A DNA stretch of 64,000 nucleotides from Bordetella ansorpii (GTDB lineage Bacteria > Pseudomonadota > Gammaproteobacteria > Burkholderiales > Burkholderiaceae_B), in the NCBI RefSeq assembly GCF_900078315.1, contig NZ_FKBS01000029.1, forward strand, positions 917,364-981,363, in the 5' to 3' direction. This document shows positions 48,001-54,691 of this stretch, one piece after another; within the stretch, counting starts at the first letter, position 1, and each line of letters starts with the position of its first letter. A program made the position numbers and the translations under genes. Under the pieces are notes generated by a model, which worked only from the letters and a program-made list of their open reading frames with translations, was not told where the DNA came from and searched no databases.

Positions 48001-51000
48001 AGCACGGCATGCTGCGGATCTTCCAAATACAGCGGCGGCAACCATTGCGACAGCGCGGCCAACGGATCGGCGCCGGTGGCGATGGCGCGCAGGCCATCGC
48101 GATTGGCGCGCAATACGGGCATGGCCACGTCGAGCACGGTGCCCTCGGCCACCTCGGCGCCGTCATAGCCGGACACCCGATAATGCGCGAAGCCGCTCTG
48201 GAACAGGCCGGTATCCAGCGTGATTACCGCGGTTTCCGGGGGTTGCCGCATCGCTGCATCGGCCCCGGCGTTGGCGTTGGCGTTGGCGTTGGCGTCCGTG
48301 CCGATCACGATGATGCCGTTCGATTCCATGTTCAGCGTGCCGCCGCCTGCCACCCCGTAGCCGCGGATCTCGGCGCCCAGCGTCAGTTGGCCATCCTGCT
48401 GGGCTGCGCCCACGGACTGCTGCGTCAAGTATCCGGCCGACAGCGTCACGTCGCCGCCGGCGCCACCGTCGAGCGGGCCGTCGGCCTTCAGCACCGCGCC
48501 CGAGGACACGTCGATGGCGCTGCCCTGCGCAAGCGTGACGTCGCCGGAGTGCAGAATCGCCACGGAGCCGCCGTTCTTGAACGGCAAGAAACGGAAATCA
48601 TCGGGATCGCCGGCCAGGTTGCTCCAGAAGCCGTGCGTGTCCAGCGTGACGTCCGCGCCCACGCCGACCAGTGGCCGGTCCGTGCCGCTGGCCGACAGCA
48701 CCTGCAGGTTGGCCACACCGGTGTCGCTCACCGTGGTCAGCATATTGCCCAGTTCGATGCGGCCCGCGCGCGCGGTCAGGTCGGCGTCGACGTCGATGCG
48801 CCGGGCGTGCAGCTCGATGCTGCCGCCGGGCGAGACTTGCAGCGCGTCGTCCACGGTGATGCCGTCGCCGGCCACGGCGATGATGGCGCCGAGTTTCCAG
48901 CGGTTGACGTCGGCGCTGTCCAGGTACGCCGTGTTGCGGCGGTCTTCGGGCAGCGGCGCGCGGGACGGCTCGCCGCTGCCGCTGCTGGCGCCATCGCTGC
49001 CGCCTGCGGCGGGCGACGGCGGCATCAGCGTGTCGGCGATAGCCTCGGGCATGCCGAACAGGATCTGCTGTTGCGCCGCGCTCAGGTTGTGGAACACGCC
49101 CACCGGACCGTTCTTCGCATCGGTGTTGTAGGCCGTCCGGTACTTGCCCAGGATCAACTGCGCGCCGCGCGCCAGCGCGGTCTGCGACTGGATATAGCCG
49201 TCCCAGTCGCCGCTGGCCGCGCCGTCCTGGCGCGCGCCTTGATAGGTGTCGGTGATCAGGTCGCCTTCGAGCACCGCCGAAGTGGTCGATACGATCAGCT
49301 TGCCGGCATCGCGGCCCACCGTGTAGCCCGGTTCGTTGCGGCGGGTTGGCGCCAGCACCGGGTTGTAGAAATAGCGCGTGGCGTCGTCGCCCCAGCGGGC
49401 ATGAGTGTCTTCGTAGCCCTTGTACAGGCCTTGGTAGACGATGTCCCCGGGCGCGGTCGAGACTTCGTACAGCCGGCCTTCGGCGCCGCGCATCCAGCTC
49501 ATGTGGATCTTGCCGCTCTGCACGTCCAGCGTGCCGCCCGACAGGTTGATGACCGAGCCTTGCTGCGTCACGACCTCGCCGCCGTCGAAGGTCACGCTGC
49601 CGCCCTGCGCCGCCCACTCGCCGATGCGGTGCGGTTGCAGATCGACGTAGCCGCCGACTTCCAGCAGGCCGCCGCCCGTGTACCAGCGCTCCTTGTCGTA
49701 GCCGCCCACGCCGGCCAATACATGGACCAGCGTGCGGCGATCGACCCAGACGTCGCTGTTGTTCAGGTTCTTCGCATCGCGGGCGCCGGGCGCGTCGCGC
49801 TGCTCGTTGCCCTGCACGTTGATCTGGATGTTGTTGGCTTCCATCGCCACTTGCACGCCCACGGCGCCCGATACATCGACGATCGAGCCATTCGCCAGCG
49901 TGCTGCGGCCGGCCGCGCCGGCGCTGGCGGACACCTGTCCGCCCGTGGCCAGCGTCATCGAGCCGTCGGCGAACTGCACCGTCGAGCCCGACACGATCTC
50001 GATGCGCGACAGGTCGCGCCGGTCGTCCTGCCTCGACAGGTTCGTGAAGATGTCCGCCACGGCCTTGCGCCGCGCCTGGTCCTGCTGCGCCGAAGCCAGG
50101 ATCAGCGCGTCGCGCTGGCTGTCCAGCGCCGTGCCGCCGCTGTCGTCCAGCAGGATGGCGGTGGTCGACCCGCTGCCCAGCGTCACTGAACCCCGGGCAT
50201 CGCCGGCCGGTGTGGACAAGTGGATCGTGCCACGGTTGTTCACCGTGGTGGTCGACACCGCCACGCCGTCCTGCAGCACCGTGCGGCCGGTCAGCGTGAT
50301 ATCCCCTTCGGCCGATTGGATCAGGCCGGTATTGGCGGCCGTGCCGCTGGTCGCGCCGGGCTGCGCCACCACTTCGTTGCCGCGCGTGGTCGAGTACAGA
50401 TTGGTGTCCGTGCCCACGCCGCGGCGGATCGTGAACGTCTCCCCCGCCGCCAGAAGCGCCTGCCCCCTCGGCGTGGCGATATTGCCCGCGTTGCTGGCAT
50501 CGCTGCCCAACAGCAACACATAGCCACCGCCCTGCGTGACTGTGCCCGGAATCTGCGTGGCGATCCGCGCGCCGGCCTCGACCCGCACCGCGCCCAGCGC
50601 ATCGGTGAAGCTGGGCGTATAGGTGCCGAAGGACTGTGGACTGTAGATGCCCTGCGCCGTGAACTGCTCGTCCGTGATGCTGGCCGCGGCCGCCACCAGG
50701 TTGCGCACGTTCACCTGGCTGGTGCCGCTGAACACCACGCCGTTCTGGTTGACCACCATGACCGTGCCCCGGCCCTGGAGGGCGCCCTGGATCTGGCTGG
50801 GCCTGGCGTCGGCGCCCACCACCCGGTTGAGCACCGCATCGCTGGCCTGCTGCTCGAACTGCACCGTGGTGTTGCGCCCGACGTTGAAGGTATCCCAGTT
50901 CAGGATGGCGCGGGGCTGGGTCTGCTGGATCGATAGCGTGTGGCTGGCGCCGTTGCGCGACACCACGGGGCGATTCGCCCCCGTCCATGCCAGCACATTG

Positions 51001-51437
51001 CCCGCAGCGTCCCTGTCCCACACCCCGCCCTGGACGTAACCATCGGGCACGTCGGATGTCGTGGCCTGTGCCGCCGTGCGCGCGGCAGCCTGCGCCGACT
51101 GCGCCGCGGCGATTGCGGCGGCCGAGCGGTTGACGTTGTCCAGCGACCGTTGCAACTGCTGGCGGGCCTGCGCCTGCTGGCGAGCCGCCGCGCTCTGTCC
51201 CGGCACCACGCCTTGCAGGCGCGCCCCGGCGGGCTGCATCGCAGGGGAATTCGGTCCTTGCGGCGTGGCGAACCAGGCCCCATTGCCCGCCCGCGCCGCA
51301 CCAGGCAGTGCCATCCCACCCGCCACCAGCAGCGCGGCCAGCGCCGACGCCACGGGCGTCAGGCGCAACGCGCGATGAACGGCGGGACGACGCCGGGCAG
51401 GACTGACGGGGAAACGGGCGTAAGAAGACTGGGACAT
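39072..51437 (-). CDS. Giant filamentous-haemagglutinin-family exoprotein 2 (complete, 4121 residues)
   Basis: Starts MSQSSYARFPVSPARRR; signal peptide with hydrophobic part about 28-45 and a cut after ARA (residue 50). A Gln/Ala-rich helix (about 85-125) shares RQQLQRSLDNVNR with exoprotein 1. The haemagglutination-activity/TPS domain (about 160-300) has ILNWDTFNVGRNTTVQF and NQNGVVFSGTSQV. Thousands of residues of beta-helix-type repeats follow. The end resembles the DUF3739-type C-terminus of this family (GGSIYYAPRSGGIG and a proline/alanine-rich tail, about 4070-4100). The ATG at 51437 follows AGGA by about eleven bases; the frame is open for 173 further codons upstream, through the FecR gene, which is an artefact. 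It is the last gene of the second STN/sigma/FecR unit. Secretion by an unlinked TpsB and a role in adhesion or contact are inferred. Confidence 0.95.
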   Translation of the reverse strand: MSQSSYARFPVSPARRRPAVHRALRLTPVASALAALLVAGGMALPGAARAGNGAWFATPQGPNSPAMQPAGARLQGVVPGQSAAARQQAQARQQLQRSLDNVNRSAAAIAAAQSAQAAARTAAQATTSDVPDGYVQGGVWDRDAAGNVLAWTGANRPVVSRNGASHTLSIQQTQPRAILNWDTFNVGRNTTVQFEQQASDAVLNRVVGADARPSQIQGALQGRGTVMVVNQNGVVFSGTSQVNVRNLVAAAASITDEQFTAQGIYSPQSFGTYTPSFTDALGAVRVEAGARIATQIPGTVTQGGGYVLLLGSDASNAGNIATPRGQALLAAGETFTIRRGVGTDTNLYSTTRGNEVVAQPGATSGTAANTGLIQSAEGDITLTGRTVLQDGVAVSTTTVNNRGTIHLSTPAGDARGSVTLGSGSTTAILLDDSGGTALDSQRDALILASAQQDQARRKAVADIFTNLSRQDDRRDLSRIEIVSGSTVQFADGSMTLATGGQVSASAGAAGRSTLANGSIVDVSGAVGVQVAMEANNIQINVQGNEQRDAPGARDAKNLNNSDVWVDRRTLVHVLAGVGGYDKERWYTGGGLLEVGGYVDLQPHRIGEWAAQGGSVTFDGGEVVTQQGSVINLSGGTLDVQSGKIHMSWMRGAEGRLYEVSTAPGDIVYQGLYKGYEDTHARWGDDATRYFYNPVLAPTRRNEPGYTVGRDAGKLIVSTTSAVLEGDLITDTYQGARQDGAASGDWDGYIQSQTALARGAQLILGKYRTAYNTDAKNGPVGVFHNLSAAQQQILFGMPEAIADTLMPPSPAAGGSDGASSGSGEPSRAPLPEDRRNTAYLDSADVNRWKLGAIIAVAGDGITVDDALQVSPGGSIELHARRIDVDADLTARAGRIELGNMLTTVSDTGVANLQVLSASGTDRPLVGVGADVTLDTHGFWSNLAGDPDDFRFLPFKNGGSVAILHSGDVTLAQGSAIDVSSGAVLKADGPLDGGAGGDVTLSAGYLTQQSVGAAQQDGQLTLGAEIRGYGVAGGGTLNMESNGIIVIGTDANANANANAGADAAMRQPPETAVITLDTGLFQSGFAHYRVSGYDGAEVAEGTVLDVAMPVLRANRDGLRAIATGADPLAALSQWLPPLYLEDPQHAVLTQRAGASLSLSAGRQTGAGQAPLTIGRGAVVSVDPGQAISLHSEGQLTIEGRLNAWGGSITLASMPFSPSYAPGRSVWIGGDAVLDVAGRAYVAHDAWGRAYGVAPDGGSITAGQSDAYLIIRPGALLDASGAQATVDAQAGGPATAASQPLLLAGSGGSIELHSDSGIVLDGTLRAAAGGAGAGGGSLALYLDDRMYFQGQDAVDASLNQLYTITVTQHGAPSGLAGDLAPGERDAALVFGQAAISADQVAAGGFDALTLSARDRILFDGDLDLALGRSLNLRRGMLTVAGATPDAQVHLAAPYIRLDGGSWSPRASETPHFTPGLINPTPGRAPGGASFLALSADLIDIYGKVVSGAASQQGEGTLGSSASVNLDGFAAIRLASRGDVRLAGGLNSVGNIEVDAAQIYPMSGQYGAIIAGTRAGGIAPDSVLTIRSSTGQVPDVPYSVFGELALMGGTVDQGGVVRAPLGSVSLNSTGGNRGTDWQTGVLMLNIGGQAVGPASVVILRNGSLTSVSGAGLAIPYGGTVDGVTYDGIGKSGREYTQYGLAETTVARGDTTGSKDADNGVLVAGITIDAGQLVGEAGAVIDLSGGGELRGEGFVSGRGGSVNVLKTPLANANPAVRGFSQPDDGVYAILPGYASDYAPVLRANDKGAGDPDVGRQITIAAGVPGLPAGTYTLLPASFALLPGAYRVELGGHAPLRQPAGATAAPNGSWVTTAMQSTAGTGTRDALATQILLTPGTAVRNYTQFNETSFSQFLVQQADTFNALRSRLPEDGKLLLLQLRANSDVSDPLQFAGMVRFGGATTAQATGMAGTMTVTSGNALLEIRSPDAAATPGTVSISDTSLNAFAASTLMLGGMWHYFDGASTGGDSARIYFGSDGVEHPGVAVRGGATLRAGQVFLVGNDIAVDGGAAVDTRGFDNTVIDSTLSYVYANGLKSVPNGYEIAVLAVANGRLDFLPSVGQSRIEIADGASLLTEGTIAFAAPGGLQLGEVDLGARYLQIAQDQINIGTSDSLAAAGMAGALQPGWQLTQAVLDKLLRPSAADGVPALERLTLTAGGAFNYYGSVTLDTGDSPVQMVFATPAFYGWGGSDDVVRIATANFLWSGVSTGDGSTGNPFLSHAPAGVRPGGPGTGAGQLVIDARTVTFGYDTLSQPQRQIALDRLALGFAGVTIDASDRITANNANTLTVGGTQAGDGTRSGGGLALRTPLLTGANGSTMTYTAGGSLSVARPDGAAAADVPAVASLGASLTLQGRDVAIDTAVALPSGRLVVEADGNVALGEGAQIDLSGRTVQFFDVTKYSWGGDVSLTSRAGGITQAAGSRIDVSAAHSDAGTLAANAGQGAVALGGTLAGSGGGVDKDGTRYEDGRFGLTAGTLGDDAFAALNAQLNDAGFYGARSFAVENGSLTVRDGVRAHQVNISVDGGSLTVDGTIDASGDRVGTIYLSARDDLNLSGRAVLDAHGNVLAVDSYGAPIDASNRARISLTAANGTVRLGAGSTMDLATPDGVARGHVEINAPRTGETSGDVRIEAGGPLTIRGAASIAVNAFQTYQPPGADGTVKQDNGDAGGSPVGADGVIGLDQIDARNTQFIAAAWNNGGLTGANGRLAGLMAYGTAFHLRPGVELRATGDLTVEGDLDLSGFRYGPHADPAQRGSGEPGVLWLRAGGDLNIHGNINDGFGLPPGSPDSALFADLLPPGTGLQSDFLVPASGLILGTNTQFNNFGTLDFDIPLPDFMTLVLSDTDPLPADVVLGGFEFLSNELLPGVAIAAPIILPDGTVYAAGTSTDAIIAQIGLNLPPGTTLKAGMNNIAGSFSIYGMMPVVNTIWPAGASLSFFESGFGLGVPVNVPAGATVPAGTWVASAQAQVGDKPVWALAPMLAPGSQSWSMRLVAGSNLTSADSRAVRAERGAGNLVLNDPYLVNLDGHGVGTPTAGISVVRTGTGDLELYAAGDYTQQTPYGVYTAGTAVAGTTGRDSVWNAPRELQLDGTALGADVLDRSYLDAINDQRMWYTTDGGDFTLAVGGNITGHEDSMSEMVGNWLWRQGGAEIGQATGWGINFGTYSLDGAGLGAEKLGLAAYSGMGALGGGNATVRAGGDIGADGSAQHSIVVAVGASGRVIDGAVQQTGGGSLSVQAGGRIYGGEYDGLRGDTGLRAGSVGIVKLDDYGVSMQDDPRRLDNHIAYSAQSRGGANFAPGDGAVSVRTLGDLVMGSVMDPGRAAERVETLASLAGGQAINAATWFLLWTGDTAIDLYSAGGNASPLGSGASQSATSYLPSTLRVVATGGSIYYAPRSGGIGADFLLPSPTGQLELLAADRISGGTYNNSSNNGGVFGLVGAPAWTLTTPLTPAWRTAPASPYDPSPLAASNYWASNSSIDGLLYGGIYGVGYSVYGDRYGGGGGTPFMYGSFNRVDDSMEGDGTPSHIYALGGDIQNVQFGNLRTAGSLTDGIVLTQYAASKPVRMIAGGDIINSGGLFAHGSADDVSMMAAGGNIFFTSATGLSIVGPGTLEVSAGGDIYLGNGANFTSVGPVATGDKRPGADIVVQAGLGAGAPGVGRTDFDGFARRYLDPANQADLSPGHPLADQPGKVAKTYDAELAQWLGERFGYTGGTAADALAVFLALPAEQQRIFVRQVFYAELLAGGREYNDAASPRLGSYLRGREAIAALFPESDAQGRTIVRSGDLTMFQGTITNAGIRTIAGGDIQTLTPGGQTVIGVEGVTPAVGTNSVTGQPYPPVGLLTQGEGDIRMYSQGSVQLGLSRIMTTFGGGIQVWSAEGDINAGRGSKTSQVYTPPRLVYDDLGNVTLSPNVPSTGAGIATLNPIPEVPPGDVDLIAPLGTIDAGEAGIRVSGNINIAALQVVNAANIQVQGESKGIPVAAVVNTGALTSASAAATSAATAAQDAVARSRAASQKALPSVISVQILGFGGEPAAPAPAAPAPRRDPVSYRPDGMVQVVDRSALSAEEREHFGM
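48267..48290. repeat. Hexanucleotide tandem repeat inside exoprotein 2
   Basis: Four perfect copies of GGCGTT, followed by a partial copy, encode alternating Asn-Ala on the minus strand. Copy-number change would keep the frame, so it could vary length but would not switch the gene off. Confidence 0.8.
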
Positions 51438-51505
51438 GGCTTTCGGCGATCCTGGCTGGTCGATGACGTCTAGGTGTGGTGCTGGCACGAGGTGCCATGT
51501 CCGTA

Positions 51506-51565
51506 TAGACGGGAGTTCTTGCGCGACCTGGAACAGCCGATTGATGAAATTTTTCTTACAACGCG
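51506..51565 (-). promoter_or_regulatory. Conserved upstream element of exoprotein 2
   Basis: On the minus strand, CGCGTTGT, an A-rich run and TTCATC begin the stretch and CGTCTA ends it, at exactly the spacings found at 9457-9516 before exoprotein 1. It lies between the FecR stop (51605) and the exoprotein ATG. It is a candidate binding site for the linked ECF sigma factor. Confidence 0.5.
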
Positions 51566-51604
51566 TATTCGGGCGGTGTTCATCACGCATCGCCCGTCGA
51601 CCGA

Positions 51605-52591
51605 TCAGGTCAGCAGCACCAGATCGCCGACCTGCCGCACCTGGGCGCGGTACAGCCGTTCGATCAGCACCAGCGCCTGGTCCATCGACCCGATGGCGAA
51701 GCGTCCGCTGATGCGCTGCCGCGCCAGCGCGTCGCTCATCAGCATCACCCGGCCCGGCCGATAACGGTTGATCTCGGCGATGGCCTCGTCCAGCGGCGTG
51801 TCGCGGAACACCACCACGCCCTGCCGCCAGTCGGATTGCGCCTGGTCCCGCTGCACCGGCGTATGCAGGCGCTGTGCGTCGTACCGCACCTGCTGGCCTG
51901 CGACCAGCGTGGCCGTGCCCGAGGCATGCCGCACCTCGGCCCGCCCCTCGGTGCACACCACCCGCACCGCGCCGCCCTCGGGCAGGCAGCGCACCTCGAC
52001 CGCCCCGTCGGCCAGATGCACGCGTCCGTTGCGCGCCAGCACGTCCAGCGCCGCGCCATCGGTGCGCACCGCTGCTTCGCCCGCGATCAGTTCGACGCTG
52101 GGCGCCTGCCGCGCACCGCCGCGCAACGCCACGCTGGTCTGCGTGTTCAGCGCCAGGCGGATATGGGGGCCGACCTCGACCTCGCGCTGCTCACCCGTGG
52201 CGGTGCGATAGTCGGCGCCCAGTTCGGACCACGACGGCCACAGCCCCAATGGGGGATGCAGCAACGCCACCGCGCCCACCGCCGTGGCGAATGCGCCGCC
52301 GCCCGCCAGGAAAAGGCGACGGCCATTGCGCCTGGACGCACGCGCCGAAGGCCGAGCCGGTTCCGGATGCGCCGCGCGATGCGCCGCCAGCACCGTCCCC
52401 ATCTCGCGCCACTCGGCACTGGCGCGGCGCCAGGCGGCCGCGTGGGCCGGGCTCTGGCCGCACCAGCCGCGCAAGGCCTGCGCGTCCGCCGTGGTCGGAC
52501 GGCCGACGGCCAGCTTGCGCGCCCACGCGCGGGCCTCGGCCAGCAAGGCCTCGTCAGCGGCAGACTCGGTCATGGACGATGGACCATTCAT
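51605..52591 (-). CDS. FecR-family anti-sigma factor/sigma regulator 2
   Basis: A protein of 328 residues. The cytoplasmic N-terminus (about 15-65: ARAWARKLAVGRPTTADAQALRGW) is followed by one membrane segment (about 92-111). The periplasmic FecR domain (about 120-230) contains GADYRTATGEQREVEVG and LALNTQTSVALRG, and the C-terminal region IAEINRYRPGRVMLM follows. It is strikingly similar to the FecR at 9559-10536, including the shared LGLWPSW after the membrane segment. It is the third gene of the second unit, between sigma factor 2 and exoprotein 2. A second in-frame ATG at 52573 is an alternative start. Confidence 0.93.
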   Translation of the reverse strand: MNGPSSMTESAADEALLAEARAWARKLAVGRPTTADAQALRGWCGQSPAHAAAWRRASAEWREMGTVLAAHRAAHPEPARPSARASRRNGRRLFLAGGGAFATAVGAVALLHPPLGLWPSWSELGADYRTATGEQREVEVGPHIRLALNTQTSVALRGGARQAPSVELIAGEAAVRTDGAALDVLARNGRVHLADGAVEVRCLPEGGAVRVVCTEGRAEVRHASGTATLVAGQQVRYDAQRLHTPVQRDQAQSDWRQGVVVFRDTPLDEAIAEINRYRPGRVMLMSDALARQRISGRFAIGSMDQALVLIERLYRAQVRQVGDLVLLT

Positions 52592-52634
52592 GGATGACAG
52601 CGCCGGGCCACCCGGCGGAAGGAAAGAGAAACGA

Positions 52635-53222
52635 TCACTCGCGATCCTGTTGTTTTTCTAGACGTTTTTCACGCGCTGTTTGCGAACCCGTTTCAGCTTT
52701 TGTTTCAATTTTCCCATCGGCGGCCATGAAACGGGCACAGGCCTCGTGCGCGACCTGCAACTCGCGGCTGACCAGCCGGGTCGAGATTCCCCAGCGGTCG
52801 GCCAGCTCCTTCAGCGTGGTGTCTTCCATCCGGGCCGAATACAGGATGTCCCGCTGGCGCGGCGGCAAGGCGTCCAGCGCCTGCACGGCGCGTTGCAGGT
52901 CGTAGCGGCCCGCGACGGTCTGCTCGGGCCCGGCGGCCGGGTCGGCATAGTCGTAGAGGTCCTCGATTTCGCTTTCGACCAGATGCCGTGGCGCGCCCCG
53001 CAACCGGTCGATGGCGGCATTCATCGCCGTGTGCAGCAGATAGGCCTGCGGATGGCGGACCGACTCGGTATCCTCGCGCTCGGCCAGCCGCACGTAGGCG
53101 TCCTGCAAGGCCTCGCCCGCCAGTTCCGTCGACCCGAAGCGACGCACCAGTTGCGCTTTCAGGGCGTCGTAACGCTCGACGAACAGGCGGCGCAACTCGC
53201 CGCTCAAGCCCTTGGCGGTCAT
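52635..53222 (-). CDS. ECF sigma factor 2 (FecI-like)
   Basis: A protein of 195 residues. Region 2 (about 10-77) contains GEALQDAYVRLAERED and HPQAYLLHTAMNAAIDRLRG; region 4 (about 115-165) contains LPPRQRDILYSARMEDTTLKELADRWG. It is longer than sigma 1 because of a charged C-terminal tail of about 25 residues (ETKAETGSQTAREKRLEKQQ). The ATG at 53222 overlaps the STN stop as ATGA, exactly as in the first unit. The linked FecR is its probable regulator and the exoprotein promoter its probable target. Confidence 0.93.
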   Translation of the reverse strand: MTAKGLSGELRRLFVERYDALKAQLVRRFGSTELAGEALQDAYVRLAEREDTESVRHPQAYLLHTAMNAAIDRLRGAPRHLVESEIEDLYDYADPAAGPEQTVAGRYDLQRAVQALDALPPRQRDILYSARMEDTTLKELADRWGISTRLVSRELQVAHEACARFMAADGKIETKAETGSQTAREKRLEKQQDRE

Positions 53223-53923
53223 GGTGCGCACCCCTGGCCGCTGTCGGGACGCACCAGCAGCAGCACGGGCTGGGGAAGCTCGGGCGGCGGCGCGACGCCC
53301 AGCCGCATGCCGGTCAGTGTCTGCACGATGCGCGGCTCCAGTTGTCGATGGCCGGTGGCATGCGCGGCCACCTCTGCCAGCTCGCCAGACGGCCCGATGC
53401 GCAGCCGCAATGCCAGCCGGTAGGCGCCGGGAGAGAGGCCGGCATTCGCGCACAACGTGCGGCCGATGACATATTGCAGTTGGCCATAGAACTGCGGCAA
53501 CGTCGCCTCGGCCGACGTCTTGCCCGCCGTTCGCCTGCCGCCGGCCTGCGCGGAAGCGGCTTCGGGCACCAGCATGAAAGCGTCGGGTCCGGCGAAGTGG
53601 GCTTCCATTCCCGAGCCGTCGATCAGGCGGCGCAGGGCTTCGTCAGGCGTCAGGCGTCCCGCCACCGCGGCGGACATGCGTCCCTGCACGTGCCGGGTGT
53701 CATACAGCACCGATCGGCCAGTGACCTGGCTGTACTGCAGCAAGGCGTCATGCAGCGGCTGGCTGGGCAGCGCAAACAGGAAGGAGGCCTGCGCGGACGG
53801 CTGCGCCTGCGCCACCAGCGACAAGGCCAGCGACAGCATGGCGATCAGCCCAGCCAGCCCGCGTCGTTGGACGTCGGGGCCGGAGGCATGCAGCGCGGGG
53901 GTAGAGAAGCCATGCGAGAACAC
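53219..53923 (-). CDS. Exported STN-domain protein with TonB C-terminal-like domain, copy 2
   Basis: A protein of 234 residues, the same length as copy 1. A signal peptide (hydrophobic about 22-40, ending AQA) is followed by an STN domain (about 48-118: FALPSQPLHDALLQYSQVTG, then EALRRLIDGSGMEA). A linker leads to a C-terminal domain (about 145-225) with YRLALRLRIGPSGELAEVAAH, LEPRIVQTLTGM and PPPELPQPVLLLV, resembling the TonB C-terminal fold. Cys158 and Cys232 match the cysteines of copy 1. It has no barrel. It is the first gene of the second unit and is translationally coupled to sigma 2. A role as signal input to FecR is inferred. Confidence 0.85.
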   Translation of the reverse strand: MFSHGFSTPALHASGPDVQRRGLAGLIAMLSLALSLVAQAQPSAQASFLFALPSQPLHDALLQYSQVTGRSVLYDTRHVQGRMSAAVAGRLTPDEALRRLIDGSGMEAHFAGPDAFMLVPEAASAQAGGRRTAGKTSAEATLPQFYGQLQYVIGRTLCANAGLSPGAYRLALRLRIGPSGELAEVAAHATGHRQLEPRIVQTLTGMRLGVAPPPELPQPVLLLVRPDSGQGCAP

Positions 53924-53976
53924 GGATCGGCAGCGCGAGGCCGCTTGGCGGCCGTGCCCGGGCGGACGGAAGGTGT

Positions 53977-54013
53977 CGCATGGTAGGGCGGCGAGGTGAC
54001 ACTTGCGTGACGG
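53977..54013 (-). promoter_or_regulatory. Block upstream of STN gene 2 shared with STN gene 1
   Basis: On the minus strand this stretch contains GTCAC, GTGTCA and TACCATGCG in the order and spacing seen at 11934-11969. It begins 54 bases upstream of the STN start. It is a candidate promoter or operator of the unit; the match is partial. Confidence 0.35.
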
Positions 54014-54054
54014 TCGGAGCTCGTCCGCGCCCCGCCGTCGTCATTGCGGCACGA

Positions 54055-54477
54055 TCAGCCCAGCGCCGCGCGGATTTTCGCCGCGTGCTCGGCCAGCAGT
54101 TCGGGCGTGGCCATCTCGCCGGTGTGCGGGCGCAGCGCCACGCCTTCGAAGCGCGGCAGGATGTGGAAATGGATGTGGAACACCACCTGCCCGCCCGCCG
54201 GCTCGGAGAACTGCTGCAGCGTCAGGCCATCGGCCTGGAACGCCGCGCGCGCCGCGATGGCGATGCGCTGCGTCTTCAAGATCAGGTCGGACAGCGATTC
54301 GGGCGCGATGTCGAAGAGGTTGCGCGCCGGCGCCTTCGGAATCACCAGCGTATGCCCGTCGGTGCGCGGCATGATGTCCATGAAGGCCAGCGTACTGTCG
54401 TCCTCGTAGACCTTGTGGCACGGGATTTCGCCGCGCAGGATCTTGGCGAAGATGTTGCTGTCGTCGTAGCCGGACAT
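54055..54477 (-). CDS. HIT-family nucleotide hydrolase
   Basis: A protein of 140 residues. It has the HinT/HIT fold with CHKVYEDDSTLAFMDIMPRTDGHTLVIPKAPARN and the histidine triad HIHFHILPR. AGGAG lies six bases before ATG 54477. HIT enzymes hydrolyse adenosine phosphoramidates or dinucleotide polyphosphates in the cytoplasm. It is upstream of, and on the same strand as, the second STN unit (131-base gap), but there is no evident functional link. Confidence 0.95.
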   Translation of the reverse strand: MSGYDDSNIFAKILRGEIPCHKVYEDDSTLAFMDIMPRTDGHTLVIPKAPARNLFDIAPESLSDLILKTQRIAIAARAAFQADGLTLQQFSEPAGGQVVFHIHFHILPRFEGVALRPHTGEMATPELLAEHAAKIRAALG

Positions 54478-54691
54478 GGTTGCTCCTGTGGGGATGTTCT
54501 GGAATGGCAGGCTGCCCGCGGCGGGCCACCCGCGCGAAGGCCTGATAGTAGCAAGCCGGCACCGCCGCTGGCTCGCCACGGCCGTCACCGCGTCCCCCAT
54601 TCGGACGCCGGCGGCGGGTAATGCCTGATGTCCCTCGCCAAGGGCTTCGGTACCATGGGGACGCATTATCACAACGACATCAGGAGACAAC

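Noticed and set aside
48267..48290. Hexanucleotide repeat as a phase-variation switch.
   Set aside because: The unit is six bases, so copy changes keep the frame and cannot turn expression on and off.
42969..50189. Long plus-strand open frames over exoprotein 2.
   Set aside because: Antisense shadows of a continuous 4121-residue coding frame with recognisable domains; no domain is visible in the plus-strand translations.
51438..51956. N-terminal extension of exoprotein 2 by 173 codons.
   Set aside because: It overlaps the FecR gene in another frame and would bury the clear signal peptide that begins at 51437.
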